This document shows positions 1 to 10,240 of a stretch of DNA of 64,000 bases, piece by piece; the stretch's first letter is position 1, and the number at the start of each line of letters is the position of its first letter. This DNA is from Tepidimonas sediminis (GTDB lineage Bacteria > Pseudomonadota > Gammaproteobacteria > Burkholderiales > Burkholderiaceae_C). The position numbers and the translations under genes are program-made. The DNA is taken from NCBI RefSeq assembly GCF_007556605.1, contig NZ_VJND01000014.1, positions 1 to 64,000 of the forward strand. Direction: 5' to 3'. The notes beneath the pieces are model-generated. The model did no database searches, had not been told where the DNA came from, and saw only the letters and a list, made by a program, of their open reading frames with translations.

Positions 1-1151
<1,151 letters not shown>

Positions 1152-1188
1152 GGAGGTGGGCGTGCAGGAAACGAATGAAGTGACACCG

Positions 1189-1211
1189 GGCCTGCCGCAT
1201 GGCGGCAGGCC
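1189..1211. repeat. Perfect 10-bp inverted repeat between maeB and the copper group
   Basis: Arms GGCCTGCCGC (1189-1198) and GCGGCAGGCC (1202-1211) flank a 3-base loop. It lies between two divergent starts, so it could be a regulator operator or a transcribed hairpin in the DUF2946 upstream region. There is no T tract, so it is not a usual intrinsic terminator. Function is inferred only. Confidence 0.55.
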
Positions 1212-1253
1212 GATGCGACTAGTGTAGCGAGCGCACGCCGCGGCCGTGCTGAC

Positions 1254-1259
1254 TACAAT
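1254..1259 (+). promoter_or_regulatory. -10 hexamer TACAAT, 7 bases before DUF2946 GTG start
   Basis: TACAAT is followed by 7 bases and then GTG at 1267. It overlaps the ATG at 1258, so that ATG is unlikely to be translated if this is the promoter. No -35 match is evident. Fits the leaderless pattern seen at nine other genes here. Confidence 0.5.
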
Positions 1260-1266
1260 GTCAACA

Positions 1267-1656
1267 GTGAACGCCATCGTCCGTCACCGCCGTTGGCCGC
1301 TTGCGCTGGCCCTGCTGGCGCTGCTGTGGGCTGCGCTGGCGCCCACGCTTGCCCAAGCGTGGGCTGTCGGCGTGCGCGCCGGCGAGCGCGTGCAGATCTG
1401 CACCAGCACCGGCATGGCGTGGGTGACGCTGGAAGCGGCCGGCGACGCCGCCTCGGACGATGCTGGCGCCGCCGCGATGGCGTGCGACTGGTGCCTGCTG
1501 CACGGCGGGCCGGGGCTGCCCCCCGCCGAACCCCTTGTCGGTCTGCCGCCTGCCGCGGATCCGTCGGCTTGCGTCGCCCACACGACCCGCGCGGTCGCTC
1601 CGCCCCAGGCATGGTGGCGGCCGCAGCCGCACGCGCCTCCGCTGCCGTTCGCCTGA
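1267..1656 (+). CDS. DUF2946 family secreted/membrane protein
   Basis: A 129-residue protein with an N-terminal hydrophobic segment ([19 protein letters not shown], roughly residues 11-29) that looks like a signal peptide, then IC T..G ([12 protein letters not shown]), a paired-cysteine segment CDWCLLHGG, and a Pro/Trp-rich tail. This pattern matches DUF2946, a short family often found next to copper-handling genes. Start chosen at GTG 1267 because a TACAAT hexamer ends 7 bases before it and the signal peptide then begins cleanly; ATG 1258 and GTG 1246 are alternatives. It is followed by SCO1 and PCuAC genes, suggesting a copper or cytochrome-oxidase role. The exact function is unknown. Confidence 0.72.
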   Translation: MNAIVRHRRWPLALALLALLWAALAPTLAQAWAVGVRAGERVQICTSTGMAWVTLEAAGDAASDDAGAAAMACDWCLLHGGPGLPPAEPLVGLPPAADPSACVAHTTRAVAPPQAWWRPQPHAPPLPFA

Positions 1657-1761
1657 CATCGCGCCGTTTGCGGACCCCCTGGGTCCGAGGCGGCGCAGTC
1701 GCCGTGGCCGCCCGTTGACGGGTGCGCCACTCCCGTGGCACGACGCAGGAGGCTCGTTTCC

Positions 1762-2394
1762 ATGAACCCCGATCGCCTCGCCGCGGCGCCCCGGCGCCGC
1801 TGGCTGGCGCTGGCCGCCGCCGCGCTGGCGGCCGCGGCCACCCCGTGGCTGGCCGGCTGCGAGCGCAGCGCTGAGCGCCCCGCGCTGCGCGGCATCGACG
1901 TCACCGGCGCGCCGTACGGCCGCACGCTCGCGCTGACCGACCAGCATGGCCTGCGCCGCACGCTCGAGGACTTCCGCGGCAAGGTGGTGATGCTGTACTT
2001 CGGCTTCGTGCAGTGCCCGGACGTCTGTCCGACGGCGCTGGCGCGTGCGGTGGAGGTGATGCAGCGCCTGGGGCCCGATGCCGGGCGCGTGCAGCTGCTG
2101 TTCGTCACCGTCGACCCGGAGCGCGACACGCCCGCGCTGCTGCGCGACTACCTGGCGGCGTTTCACCCGTCCTTCCTCGGGCTGACCGGCACGCCGGAGG
2201 AGATCGCCGCCGCCGCGCGCGAGTTCAAGGTGTACTACGCCAAGGTGCCCACCGGCAGCGGCTACACCATGGACCATTCGGCGCAGACCTACCTGATCGA
2301 CGCGCACGGCCGTCTGCGCATCGTGCTCAAGCACGAGCAGAGCGCCGACGACTACGCGCACGACATCGCGTGGCTGCTGCGCGAGGGCGCCTGA
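1762..2394 (+). CDS. SCO1/SenC family copper-binding lipoprotein
   Basis: Thioredoxin-fold protein of the SCO family, which delivers copper to the CuA centre of cytochrome c oxidase on the periplasmic side of the membrane. 210 residues. The N-terminus has Arg residues, an Ala-rich hydrophobic stretch and a lipobox ending LAGC, so it is probably a lipoprotein. The copper-binding CPDVC (after FGFVQ) and the distal His in MDHSAQTYLID are both present. ATG 1762 has a good ribosome-binding site, CAGGAGG at 1746-1752. A 7-bp GC hairpin (1671-1687) lies in the gap after DUF2946. The next gene encodes PCuAC, its usual partner in CuA loading. Confidence 0.93.
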   Translation: MNPDRLAAAPRRRWLALAAAALAAAATPWLAGCERSAERPALRGIDVTGAPYGRTLALTDQHGLRRTLEDFRGKVVMLYFGFVQCPDVCPTALARAVEVMQRLGPDAGRVQLLFVTVDPERDTPALLRDYLAAFHPSFLGLTGTPEEIAAAAREFKVYYAKVPTGSGYTMDHSAQTYLIDAHGRLRIVLKHEQSADDYAHDIAWLLREGA

Positions 2395-2437
2395 CGGCCG
2401 CCCGTTCCGTTTTCAACCCCCGAAAGGAGATCCGACC

Positions 2438-2932
2438 ATGACCCGCAATCTGATCCGCAGCGCCGCCGCCGGCGCCCTGTTGGCCCTCACCGCCGCCGCC
2501 TGGGCGCAGACCGTCACGATCGACGAGCCCTGGGTGCGCGGCACCGTCGCGCAGCAGAAGGCCACCGGCGCTTTCATGCGCCTGACCGCCCCGGAAAACA
2601 TGCGCCTGGTGGCCGGCGAATCGCCCGTGGCCGGTGTCGTCGAGATCCACGAGATGGCGATGGACGGCGACGTGATGCGCATGCGCGCCATCCCGGGCCT
2701 GGCGCTGCCCGCCGGCCGACCGGTGGAGCTCAAGCCCGGCGGTTACCACGTGATGCTGATGGACCTCAAGCGCCCGCTGGCCGGCGGCGAGACCGTGCCG
2801 CTCACGCTGGTGTTCGAGAACGCCGCCGGCCAGCGCGTGCGCCAGGAGGTGCAGGCCAAGGTGATGGCGCTGGGCGCGCAGGGCGGCGGCGCCATGGGAG
2901 GGCATGGCCATCATGGCGCCCACAAGCACTGA
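2438..2932 (+). CDS. PCuAC-type periplasmic copper chaperone
   Basis: 164 residues with a signal peptide (cleavage likely after AAAWAQ). The copper site of the family (His, Met, Met, and a downstream HxM) is visible as EIHEMAMDGDVMRMR followed by GGYHVMLMDL. The family carries Cu(I) and hands it to SCO1 and the CuA site of cytochrome oxidase. The C-terminus is unusually His/Gly rich (MGGHGHHGAHKH), a likely extra metal-binding tail. Strong ribosome-binding site AAAGGAGAT just before ATG 2438. Its 3' end overlaps the next gene by 29 bases in another frame. Confidence 0.93.
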   Translation: MTRNLIRSAAAGALLALTAAAWAQTVTIDEPWVRGTVAQQKATGAFMRLTAPENMRLVAGESPVAGVVEIHEMAMDGDVMRMRAIPGLALPAGRPVELKPGGYHVMLMDLKRPLAGGETVPLTLVFENAAGQRVRQEVQAKVMALGAQGGGAMGGHGHHGAHKH

Positions 2933-3536
2933 GCCGGCCCGCCAGGCTGCCCCATTCGCCGGGGTGGACGGGTTGCCGCGGCACGGGGACGCGATCACGC
3001 TGGCGCCGCAGCAGCGCCTGTTCGACGCCGGCGGCGGTGGTGGGCCATGGCGCCTGCTGCGCGGGTTGATGCGGCTGGACCGCATCGGCCGTGATGGGCC
3101 GCTGCTGGTGATGCTGGCCGAGCCGGGCGACTGGGTCGGGATCGACGCGCTGGCCGGGCAGCCGCACGGCTGGCGCGCCAGCGCCATCACCCCGGTGGTG
3201 CTGCAGGGCCCCCTGCCGCCGGCCGATGCGACGCAGCGCGCCGCCTGGCTGACCGAGGCGCTGCTGCAGCTGCCCGAGCGCGCGCATGCGATGGCGCTGC
3301 TGCGCACCGGCTCGGTGCGCCAGCGGCTGGCGATGCTGCTGCGCCTGCTGGCGCGGCCGGACGTGCTCGGCGAGGCTGACGACCCCGTGGAACTGCGCCG
3401 CCGGCTGCCGCCGCTGCGCGTGCTGGCCGAGCTGGTCGACGCCAAGCATGAGACGGTGTGCCGGGTGCTGGCCGAGCTGCTGCCGCGCCCGACCACCCTG
3501 CCACGCGGGATGGGCTTGCAGGCCGCGGCGGCCTAG
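2904..3536 (+). CDS. Crp/Fnr-family transcriptional regulator
   Basis: 210 residues. The N-terminal half resembles a cyclic-nucleotide-type beta-barrel (GLMRLDRIGRDG, AEPGDWVGIDALAG) and the C-terminus a winged helix-turn-helix (RVLAELVDAKHETVCRVL, about residues 172-189). There is no N-terminal cysteine cluster, so it is not an oxygen-sensing Fnr proper, and the effector is unknown. It starts inside the copper-chaperone gene (29-base overlap; GGGAGGGC precedes ATG 2904; ATG 2913 is an alternative), so it is probably co-transcribed and may control the copper/oxidase genes. This link is inferred from position only. Confidence 0.8.
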   Translation: MAIMAPTSTEPARQAAPFAGVDGLPRHGDAITLAPQQRLFDAGGGGGPWRLLRGLMRLDRIGRDGPLLVMLAEPGDWVGIDALAGQPHGWRASAITPVVLQGPLPPADATQRAAWLTEALLQLPERAHAMALLRTGSVRQRLAMLLRLLARPDVLGEADDPVELRRRLPPLRVLAELVDAKHETVCRVLAELLPRPTTLPRGMGLQAAAA

Positions 3537-3551
3537 GCACTGCCAACCGGC

Positions 3552-4670
<1,119 letters not shown>

Positions 4671-4676
4671 GGCGTC

Positions 4677-4682
4677 ATTGTA
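4677..4682 (-). promoter_or_regulatory. -10 hexamer TACAAT, 6 bases before fbpC start
   Basis: On the minus strand TACAAT, then GACGCC, then ATG at 4670. This predicts transcription starting at or next to the A of the start codon (leaderless). The Fur box lies just upstream of it, where repressor would block polymerase. Confidence 0.5.
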
Positions 4683-4701
4683 GATAATGAGCATTCTCAT
4701 T
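4683..4701. promoter_or_regulatory. Fur box between fbpC and fbpB
   Basis: The 19-bp sequence GATAATGAGCATTCTCATT matches 13 of 19 positions of the classical Fur consensus GATAATGATAATCATTATC. It sits in the 46 bases between the two divergent starts and its first six bases (GATAAT) can serve as the fbpB -10. Binding of Fur-Fe(II) would shut both genes when iron is plentiful. It stands out strongly against a GC-rich background. Confidence 0.8.
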
Positions 4702-4716
4702 CTCACGGCGCTGACC

Positions 4717-6393
4717 ATGGCCCTTGCAAACGCATCTCCCACGGCGCCGGCGGCGCCGCGAACCGCCGCCCCGTGGCGGCGCTGGCTGGCGCAGGCGGGG
4801 CTGCTGGGCCTGGCCGGGGTGCTGGCGCTGCCGGTGCTGGCGCTGCTGGCCGCGGCGCTGGGCTGGAACGCGGCGTCGTGGGAGGCACTGCGCGCGATGG
4901 CCGCCACCACGCTGCCGGGCTACGCGCTGACCAGCGTGGCGCTGTGCCTGGGGGTGGGGGTGGCGGTGGCGCTGGTCGGCACGGCCACGGCGCTGGCGGT
5001 GACGGTGTTCGACTTTCCGGGGCGGCGCAGCGCCGAGTGGCTGCTGCTGCTGCCGCTGGCGATGCCGGCTTACGTCACGGCTTATGCCTACACCGACTTC
5101 CTGCAGTTTTCCGGGCCGGCGCAGACGTGGCTGCGCGATACCTTCGGGCTGCAGGGGCGCGTGCTGCCCGAGATCCGCTCCGCCTGGGGGGCGGCGTGGG
5201 TGTTCACGTTCACGCTGTATCCGTACGTCTACCTGCTGGCGCGCACCGCGTTGAGCGAGCGCGCGGCGGCGCTGCTGGAGGCGGCGCGGCTGCTCGGAGC
5301 GCCGCTGGGGCGGCGGCTGCGCCGCGTGGCGCTGCCGATGGCGCGGCCGGCCATCGCCGCCGGGGTGGCGCTGGCGCTGATGGAGACGCTGGCCGACTAC
5401 GGCGTGGTCAGCTACTTCGGCGTGCCGACCTTCACCGCCGGCGTCTTCAAGGCATGGCTGGTGCTGGACGACCGCGTGGCCGCGGCCCAGCTGGCCGGGC
5501 TGCTGCTCGGTTTCGTGGCGTTGCTGCTGGCGCTGGAGCGGCGTGCGCAGCGGCGGCTGCGTTTCGCCACGCAGCGGCCGGGCCGCGGCGGGGTGGAGGC
5601 GCGGCCGGTGCGCCTGCGCGGTGCGGCGGTGGCCGCGGCGTGGGCGGTGTGCGGGTTGCCGGTGCTGCTGGGCTTCGTGCTGCCGGTGCTGTTCATGCTG
5701 CGGCCGCTGCTGGACGGCTGGGACGTGCTGCCGTGGCGGGCCTTTGGCGCCTGGGCGCGCAACAGCCTGGCGCTGGCGGCGGCGGCGGCGCTGTTGGCCA
5801 CGCTGGCCGCGCTGCTGCTCGGCCATGCCGCGCGGCGGCTGCCCACGCCGGCGGTCCGCCTGGCGGTGCGCACGGTGGGGCTGGGCTACGCGGTGCCGGG
5901 GGCGGTGGTGGTGGTCGGGCTGCTGCTGCCGGTGGGCTGGCTGCAGGCCCGCGCCCCCGAGGCGCCGCTGGCCGGCTGGGTCACCGCCACCGTGCTCGGC
6001 CTGCTCTGGGCCTACCTGGTGCGCTTCACGGCGGTGGCGCTGCAGTCGGTGGAAAGCGGCTACAGCCGCCTGCCGCGCAGCTTCGACGAGGCCGCCCGCA
6101 CGCTCGGTCACGGGGCATGGTCGCTGTGGCGCCGGGTGCACTGGCCGCTGCTGAGGCGCTCGACGCTGGCCGCCGGGTTGCTGGTGTTCGTCGACGTCAT
6201 GAAGGAGCTGCCGGCCACGCTGGTGCTGCGCCCGTTCGACATGGACACGCTGGCGGTGATGGCGCACCAGATGGCCCGCGACGAGCGCCTGGGCGAGGCG
6301 GCGCTGCCGGCGCTGGCGCTGGTGCTGGTGGGGCTGGTGCCGGTGCTGCTGCTCAGCCGCGCGATGCGCCGCGGCGACCCCCACGCCTGCTGA
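4717..6393 (+). CDS. fbpB: Ferric-iron ABC transporter permease (fused double permease)
   Basis: 558-residue inner-membrane protein with about twelve hydrophobic segments in two homologous halves, the FbpB/SfuB architecture. Each half has an EAA-type loop: EAARLLGAPLGRRLRRVALPMARPAIAAG region (about 189-215) and DEAARTLGHGAWSLWRRVHWPLL (about 455-477). ATG 4717 is preferred over the in-frame ATG 4687, because 4687 lies inside the Fur box and overlaps the putative -10. With fbpC it forms an iron importer; the periplasmic binding protein must be encoded elsewhere. Confidence 0.88.
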   Translation: MALANASPTAPAAPRTAAPWRRWLAQAGLLGLAGVLALPVLALLAAALGWNAASWEALRAMAATTLPGYALTSVALCLGVGVAVALVGTATALAVTVFDFPGRRSAEWLLLLPLAMPAYVTAYAYTDFLQFSGPAQTWLRDTFGLQGRVLPEIRSAWGAAWVFTFTLYPYVYLLARTALSERAAALLEAARLLGAPLGRRLRRVALPMARPAIAAGVALALMETLADYGVVSYFGVPTFTAGVFKAWLVLDDRVAAAQLAGLLLGFVALLLALERRAQRRLRFATQRPGRGGVEARPVRLRGAAVAAAWAVCGLPVLLGFVLPVLFMLRPLLDGWDVLPWRAFGAWARNSLALAAAAALLATLAALLLGHAARRLPTPAVRLAVRTVGLGYAVPGAVVVVGLLLPVGWLQARAPEAPLAGWVTATVLGLLWAYLVRFTAVALQSVESGYSRLPRSFDEAARTLGHGAWSLWRRVHWPLLRRSTLAAGLLVFVDVMKELPATLVLRPFDMDTLAVMAHQMARDERLGEAALPALALVLVGLVPVLLLSRAMRRGDPHAC

Positions 6394-6414
6394 GGCGCGT
6401 TCCGGGCCGCTGGC

Positions 6415-6489
6415 TGGTCCCCCCGCCAGGAATCGAACCTGGATTTGCCGCTTAGGAGGCGGCCGTTCTATCCATTGAACTACGGCGGG
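6415..6489 (-). tRNA. tRNA-Arg (anticodon CCT)
   Basis: Minus-strand cloverleaf: acceptor 6483-6489 with 6419-6425, D-arm GTTC/GAAC, anticodon arm GCCGC-CTCCTAA-GCGGC with anticodon CCT, T-arm CCAGG-TTCGATT-CCTGG, and an encoded 3' CCA at 6415-6417. It reads the AGG codon. The acceptor stem (CCCGCCG with CGGGGGG) has one G-G mismatch in the middle, which is unusual. Confidence 0.92.
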
Positions 6490-6520
6490 CAGCGGGCGCC
6501 GATTGTACCCAGCGCCGTCG

Positions 6521-9500
6521 TCAGTCGTAGCGGCGCCGGTACAGCAGCTCCAGCGCACGGTCGTCGCCGGCGCGGCCGCGCAGCGTCAGGAAGCGCGAGA
6601 CGTCGTACAGCACGGACACGGTGCCCACCAGGCCGCTGAGGCTGCGCTCGTAGCCGAGGTAGAGCCGGTTGGACAGGCGCTTGCCCAGGCTGATGCTGGC
6701 GGCGCGCACGCTGCCGTCGGGCTGGGTGCCGCCGGCGTCGACGCCGAGCTCGTCCAGCCCCAGCGTCGCCGGCAGCGCCGGCCGGCCGCCGCGGCTCTGC
6801 TCCAGCAGGGCCAGCGCCGCGCGCTGCAGGATGGCGGCCTCCGCCCCGGCGCCGGCCAGCGGCCGGCCCAGCACCAGCCAGGCCAGGATGTCGGTGTCGG
6901 GCAGGGCGGGCTCGGCCACCAGGCGCACGCGGGGCGCCTGCGCACTGCCGTCCACCTGCACCCCCACCGTCTGGCCGCTGAAGCGGCGCACCGCCCGCAC
7001 GTCGAGCGCCGGATCGTCCAGCGCGCCGCCGAAGCGCAAGCGACCGTGCTCGATCTCCAGCGTCTGGCCCCAGGCCTGGTAGCGCCCGCGCACCGTCTGG
7101 ACCTCGCCGTCCAGCCGCGCCGGCTGGCGGCCCTCCTGGCGCCATTGCAGCGTGCCGCGCAGGCCGGCGTCCAGTCCGCGCCCCTCCAGCCGGGTGTCCT
7201 CGCCGAGGTCGAGCGCGATGTCCGCACGGCCGTCCCATCCGGCCGGCCACGGGCTGCGCACCGCCTCCTTCGGAGCGGGCTGGCCGCGCACGACGACATC
7301 GTCATCCAGCCGCGGCGCATCCGCGGGGGGCAGACGCAGGCGCGCACGGTCCGCCACCAGGCGCCCGCTCAGCGCCAGCCGGCGCTCGGCCGCCTGCACG
7401 CCCAGCTGTCCGGACAGCTGCAGCTGGCGGTCGGCGCGCGCCAGGGCCACCCAGCGCCGCGCCTGCAGCGTCAGGTCGGCCCGCGCGCGCCCGACGCCGT
7501 CCTGCCAGCCGATCCGGCCACGGATCTCCAGACCCCCATCGGGCGGGCCGCCGGTGTTGGGCAGGCGCAGCGCGAGCAGCTCCAGAGCCGTGCCGTCGAA
7601 GCGGGCGTGCAGGGTGCCGTCGCGCCAGTCGATGCCGTCGGCCAGACTCGCCAGACGCAGGCCGTCACCCTCCAGTTCGCCGTCCACGGCGGGCTGCGCC
7701 CATGTGCCGTGCAGGCGTCCGCGACCCTGCAACCGACCCTCGACGCGCCAGCCGGGAGGCAGCCACGGCCCGAACAGGCTCAGCGGCGGGGCGTGCAGCG
7801 CCCAGTGGCCCAGCAGCGGCGTTGTGGGGGGCAGCGGCCAGGCCTGCGGCGGCTGCACCTGCAGCGCGCCGTCGAAACGGCCGGCCCGCTCGCTGTCCCA
7901 GGCCAGCTGCGCCTGCCAGCGCCGGCCGTCCCAATCCAGGCTCAGGTCGGCCGCGCGCAGGCCGGCGGCCAGGCGTGGGCCCTGCGGACCGTCCGGCTGC
8001 AGCAGCACGTCGCCGGCGGTGCGCCGCAGCCCGGCGCGCAGCGCGTGCGGCGCCAGCGGCGCGCGCTCATCGACGTCCAGCCGCCACGCCAGCCGCAGCG
8101 CCAGTTCGGCGGAGGGCTGCAGCGGCGCATCGGCCGGCACCGGCCGCCCCCACCAGGCAAGCCACGCCGGCAGTGCCGCCAGGGCCGCCTCACCCTCGGC
8201 CAGCCAGCGGCCGTCGCCGTGGCGCTGCAGGGCGTGCCACGCCAGGCGCGCCGGCGGCGGCGCTGCCGGGTGCACCGGCTGCAGGCGCAGCGCCGACGGC
8301 GCCACCTGCAGCGCCTCGGCGCTCCAGGCCAGGGGGGTCGGCTCCAGCGTCAGGCGCGCGCGGCGGCCGCCGAATTCGACGATGGCGTCGACCTCGGCGT
8401 GGGCCCGGCGCGCCTCGCCGGTCAGCGTCAGCCAGGCGTCGTGAACCGCCCAGCCGGGGTCCGGGCCGGCCGGCGGTCGCAGCGACGCCAGGGCGAGATG
8501 GAGTTGCCAGGGGCTGGCCTGCGGATCGCGGCCGGGCAGCCGCGGCCCCCACTGCAGGCGCAGGCTGGCCCGTCCGCGCCAGCCCTCGGCGATGCGCAGT
8601 GCCGCGGTGCCGCTGCCGCCCGCGTCCGCCTGCGGCCACAGCGCGAGCCAGCGCCGTGCGCTGGCTTGCGCGCGCGCCACGTCCTCCAGCTCCAGCCGCA
8701 GCGTGCCGCCGGCGCTGCGGTTCGCCTGGCCGGCGCCCAGCGGCAGCTCGCCGTCCAGCTCGGCCTGCAGACCGTCTCCCAGCAGTCGCAACGCCGTCAC
8801 GCTCAGCTGCGCGCCGGCCCAGTGCGCCGCGGCCTGCAGCCGCATCACGCCGTCGTCCACGCGCAGCGTGACCGTGCGCTGCGCCGCCACGGCGCCGGCC
8901 GCCAGCGTGAGGTCGGCCTGCACGGGCGTGGCCGGGGCGGTGCTCCAGAGCTGGCGGGGGGCGAGATCGCGCACCGTCAGCACGAGTGTCAGCGGCTGCA
9001 CCGGCAGCCGGCCCCAAGGCGAGGGTTGCGGCGCCAGCTGCAGCGCCCCGCGCGCCTGCAGCCGGCCCGGCCCGATGCCGGCGCTCAGCTCCTCGACCTC
9101 GAGCCGCTGTCCCTGCAGCCGTGCCTGCGCCCGCAGCGTCGTCAGCGGCAGCCCGCCGCGGTCCCAGGCGGCGGGTCGGTCGTTGCGCAGCTGCGCGCTG
9201 ACCGTCCAGCCATCCTCGCCTTCCGGGGTCCAGCGCAGTTCACCGTGCAGCCGCGTGCGCGGCGCATGCGGCCACAGCAACGCCAGATCCAGCGTGCGCA
9301 CCTGCGCCGTGGCCGCGCGCACCGGCTGCGGCGCCCACGGCCGCAGGCTGGCGTGCACGGTGGCGTGGCCCGGCCCCCGGTCGGCTTGCTGTACTTCGCC
9401 ATGCAGCTGCAGCGTGGCGGTCTGGCCAGCCAGCGGCCCGTCCAGCCGCGCCTGCAGCGTCCATCGCTGGCGCGGGGCGTCGCGCGGGGTGACCTCGGCG

Positions 9501-10222
9501 TGTGCCTCGGCCCGCAGCTCGAGCGTCTGCGCGCCGGCCGCCTGCAGCGCCAGCGTGCCTTGCAGATGCGCGGTCAAGTGCCCCTGCGGGCCCACGGCCC
9601 GCAGCGTGGCCGCATGCAGGATCAGCCGGTGGGCCGGCGGTGCCGACGGGTTCTCGTCCGCCGTCGGGCCGTAGCGGAAGTCGGCGGCCACGTCGCCGAG
9701 CCACCAGCCGGGCGCGATGTGCACTTCACCGGCGTGCAGCGGCGTCTCCAGCGCGTGCAGCCACGGCAGGCGCAGGTCGGCCGGCGGCGGTGTGCGCGGC
9801 GCCGGCGGGCGCCGGTCGTCCACCGTCACGCGCTCCGCGCGCAGCTCGGCCAGCGCCAGCCGGCGCTGGCGCCACAGCCGTGCCCACAGGTCGTCGGCCC
9901 AGCGCCACGACAGGCCCTCCAGCGTGACGGTGAGGCCGTCCTGCTGCCACTGCAGCCGCTCGATGCGGCCGTCGCGCAGCAGGGCGCCGCGCACCCCATG
10001 CCATTGCACGTCGGCGGTGCGGTTCAACCACGGCTGCCCCCAGCGCAGCACCTGTGCCAGCGAACCCTCGCGCAGGCCCCACAGCAACAGGGCCAGCAGC
10101 GCGGCGGCGAGCAGCCCGGGCAGCAAGGCCAGCAGCGGCAGCACCCGCCCGCGCAGCGCGCGCCGGCGGTGCGACGCCGGCACCGCCGTGCGGGTGCCGT
10201 GGACGTCGCCGGCCGTCTCCAT
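6521..10222 (-). CDS. tamB: TamB, translocation and assembly module inner-membrane subunit
   Basis: 1233-residue protein: one N-terminal membrane anchor (LLALLPGLLAAALLALLLWGL, about 31-51), a very long periplasmic region of repeating amphipathic beta strands, and a C-terminal DUF490/TamB domain (DTDILAWLVLGRPLAG, then FLTLRGRAGDDRALELLYRRRYD at the end). The family bridges the envelope and works with TamA in outer-membrane protein assembly and probably lipid transport. It follows tamA after 18 bases on the same strand. Length is in the normal family range. Confidence 0.93.
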   Translation of the reverse strand: METAGDVHGTRTAVPASHRRRALRGRVLPLLALLPGLLAAALLALLLWGLREGSLAQVLRWGQPWLNRTADVQWHGVRGALLRDGRIERLQWQQDGLTVTLEGLSWRWADDLWARLWRQRRLALAELRAERVTVDDRRPPAPRTPPPADLRLPWLHALETPLHAGEVHIAPGWWLGDVAADFRYGPTADENPSAPPAHRLILHAATLRAVGPQGHLTAHLQGTLALQAAGAQTLELRAEAHAEVTPRDAPRQRWTLQARLDGPLAGQTATLQLHGEVQQADRGPGHATVHASLRPWAPQPVRAATAQVRTLDLALLWPHAPRTRLHGELRWTPEGEDGWTVSAQLRNDRPAAWDRGGLPLTTLRAQARLQGQRLEVEELSAGIGPGRLQARGALQLAPQPSPWGRLPVQPLTLVLTVRDLAPRQLWSTAPATPVQADLTLAAGAVAAQRTVTLRVDDGVMRLQAAAHWAGAQLSVTALRLLGDGLQAELDGELPLGAGQANRSAGGTLRLELEDVARAQASARRWLALWPQADAGGSGTAALRIAEGWRGRASLRLQWGPRLPGRDPQASPWQLHLALASLRPPAGPDPGWAVHDAWLTLTGEARRAHAEVDAIVEFGGRRARLTLEPTPLAWSAEALQVAPSALRLQPVHPAAPPPARLAWHALQRHGDGRWLAEGEAALAALPAWLAWWGRPVPADAPLQPSAELALRLAWRLDVDERAPLAPHALRAGLRRTAGDVLLQPDGPQGPRLAAGLRAADLSLDWDGRRWQAQLAWDSERAGRFDGALQVQPPQAWPLPPTTPLLGHWALHAPPLSLFGPWLPPGWRVEGRLQGRGRLHGTWAQPAVDGELEGDGLRLASLADGIDWRDGTLHARFDGTALELLALRLPNTGGPPDGGLEIRGRIGWQDGVGRARADLTLQARRWVALARADRQLQLSGQLGVQAAERRLALSGRLVADRARLRLPPADAPRLDDDVVVRGQPAPKEAVRSPWPAGWDGRADIALDLGEDTRLEGRGLDAGLRGTLQWRQEGRQPARLDGEVQTVRGRYQAWGQTLEIEHGRLRFGGALDDPALDVRAVRRFSGQTVGVQVDGSAQAPRVRLVAEPALPDTDILAWLVLGRPLAGAGAEAAILQRAALALLEQSRGGRPALPATLGLDELGVDAGGTQPDGSVRAASISLGKRLSNRLYLGYERSLSGLVGTVSVLYDVSRFLTLRGRAGDDRALELLYRRRYD

Positions 10223-10240
10223 GTCGACACCCCCTGTCCG

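Noticed and set aside
4675-6558. Long minus-strand frame opposite fbpB
   Set aside because: Gln/His/Arg-rich shadow; it would also cover the tRNA-Arg gene, and fbpB has clear permease features.
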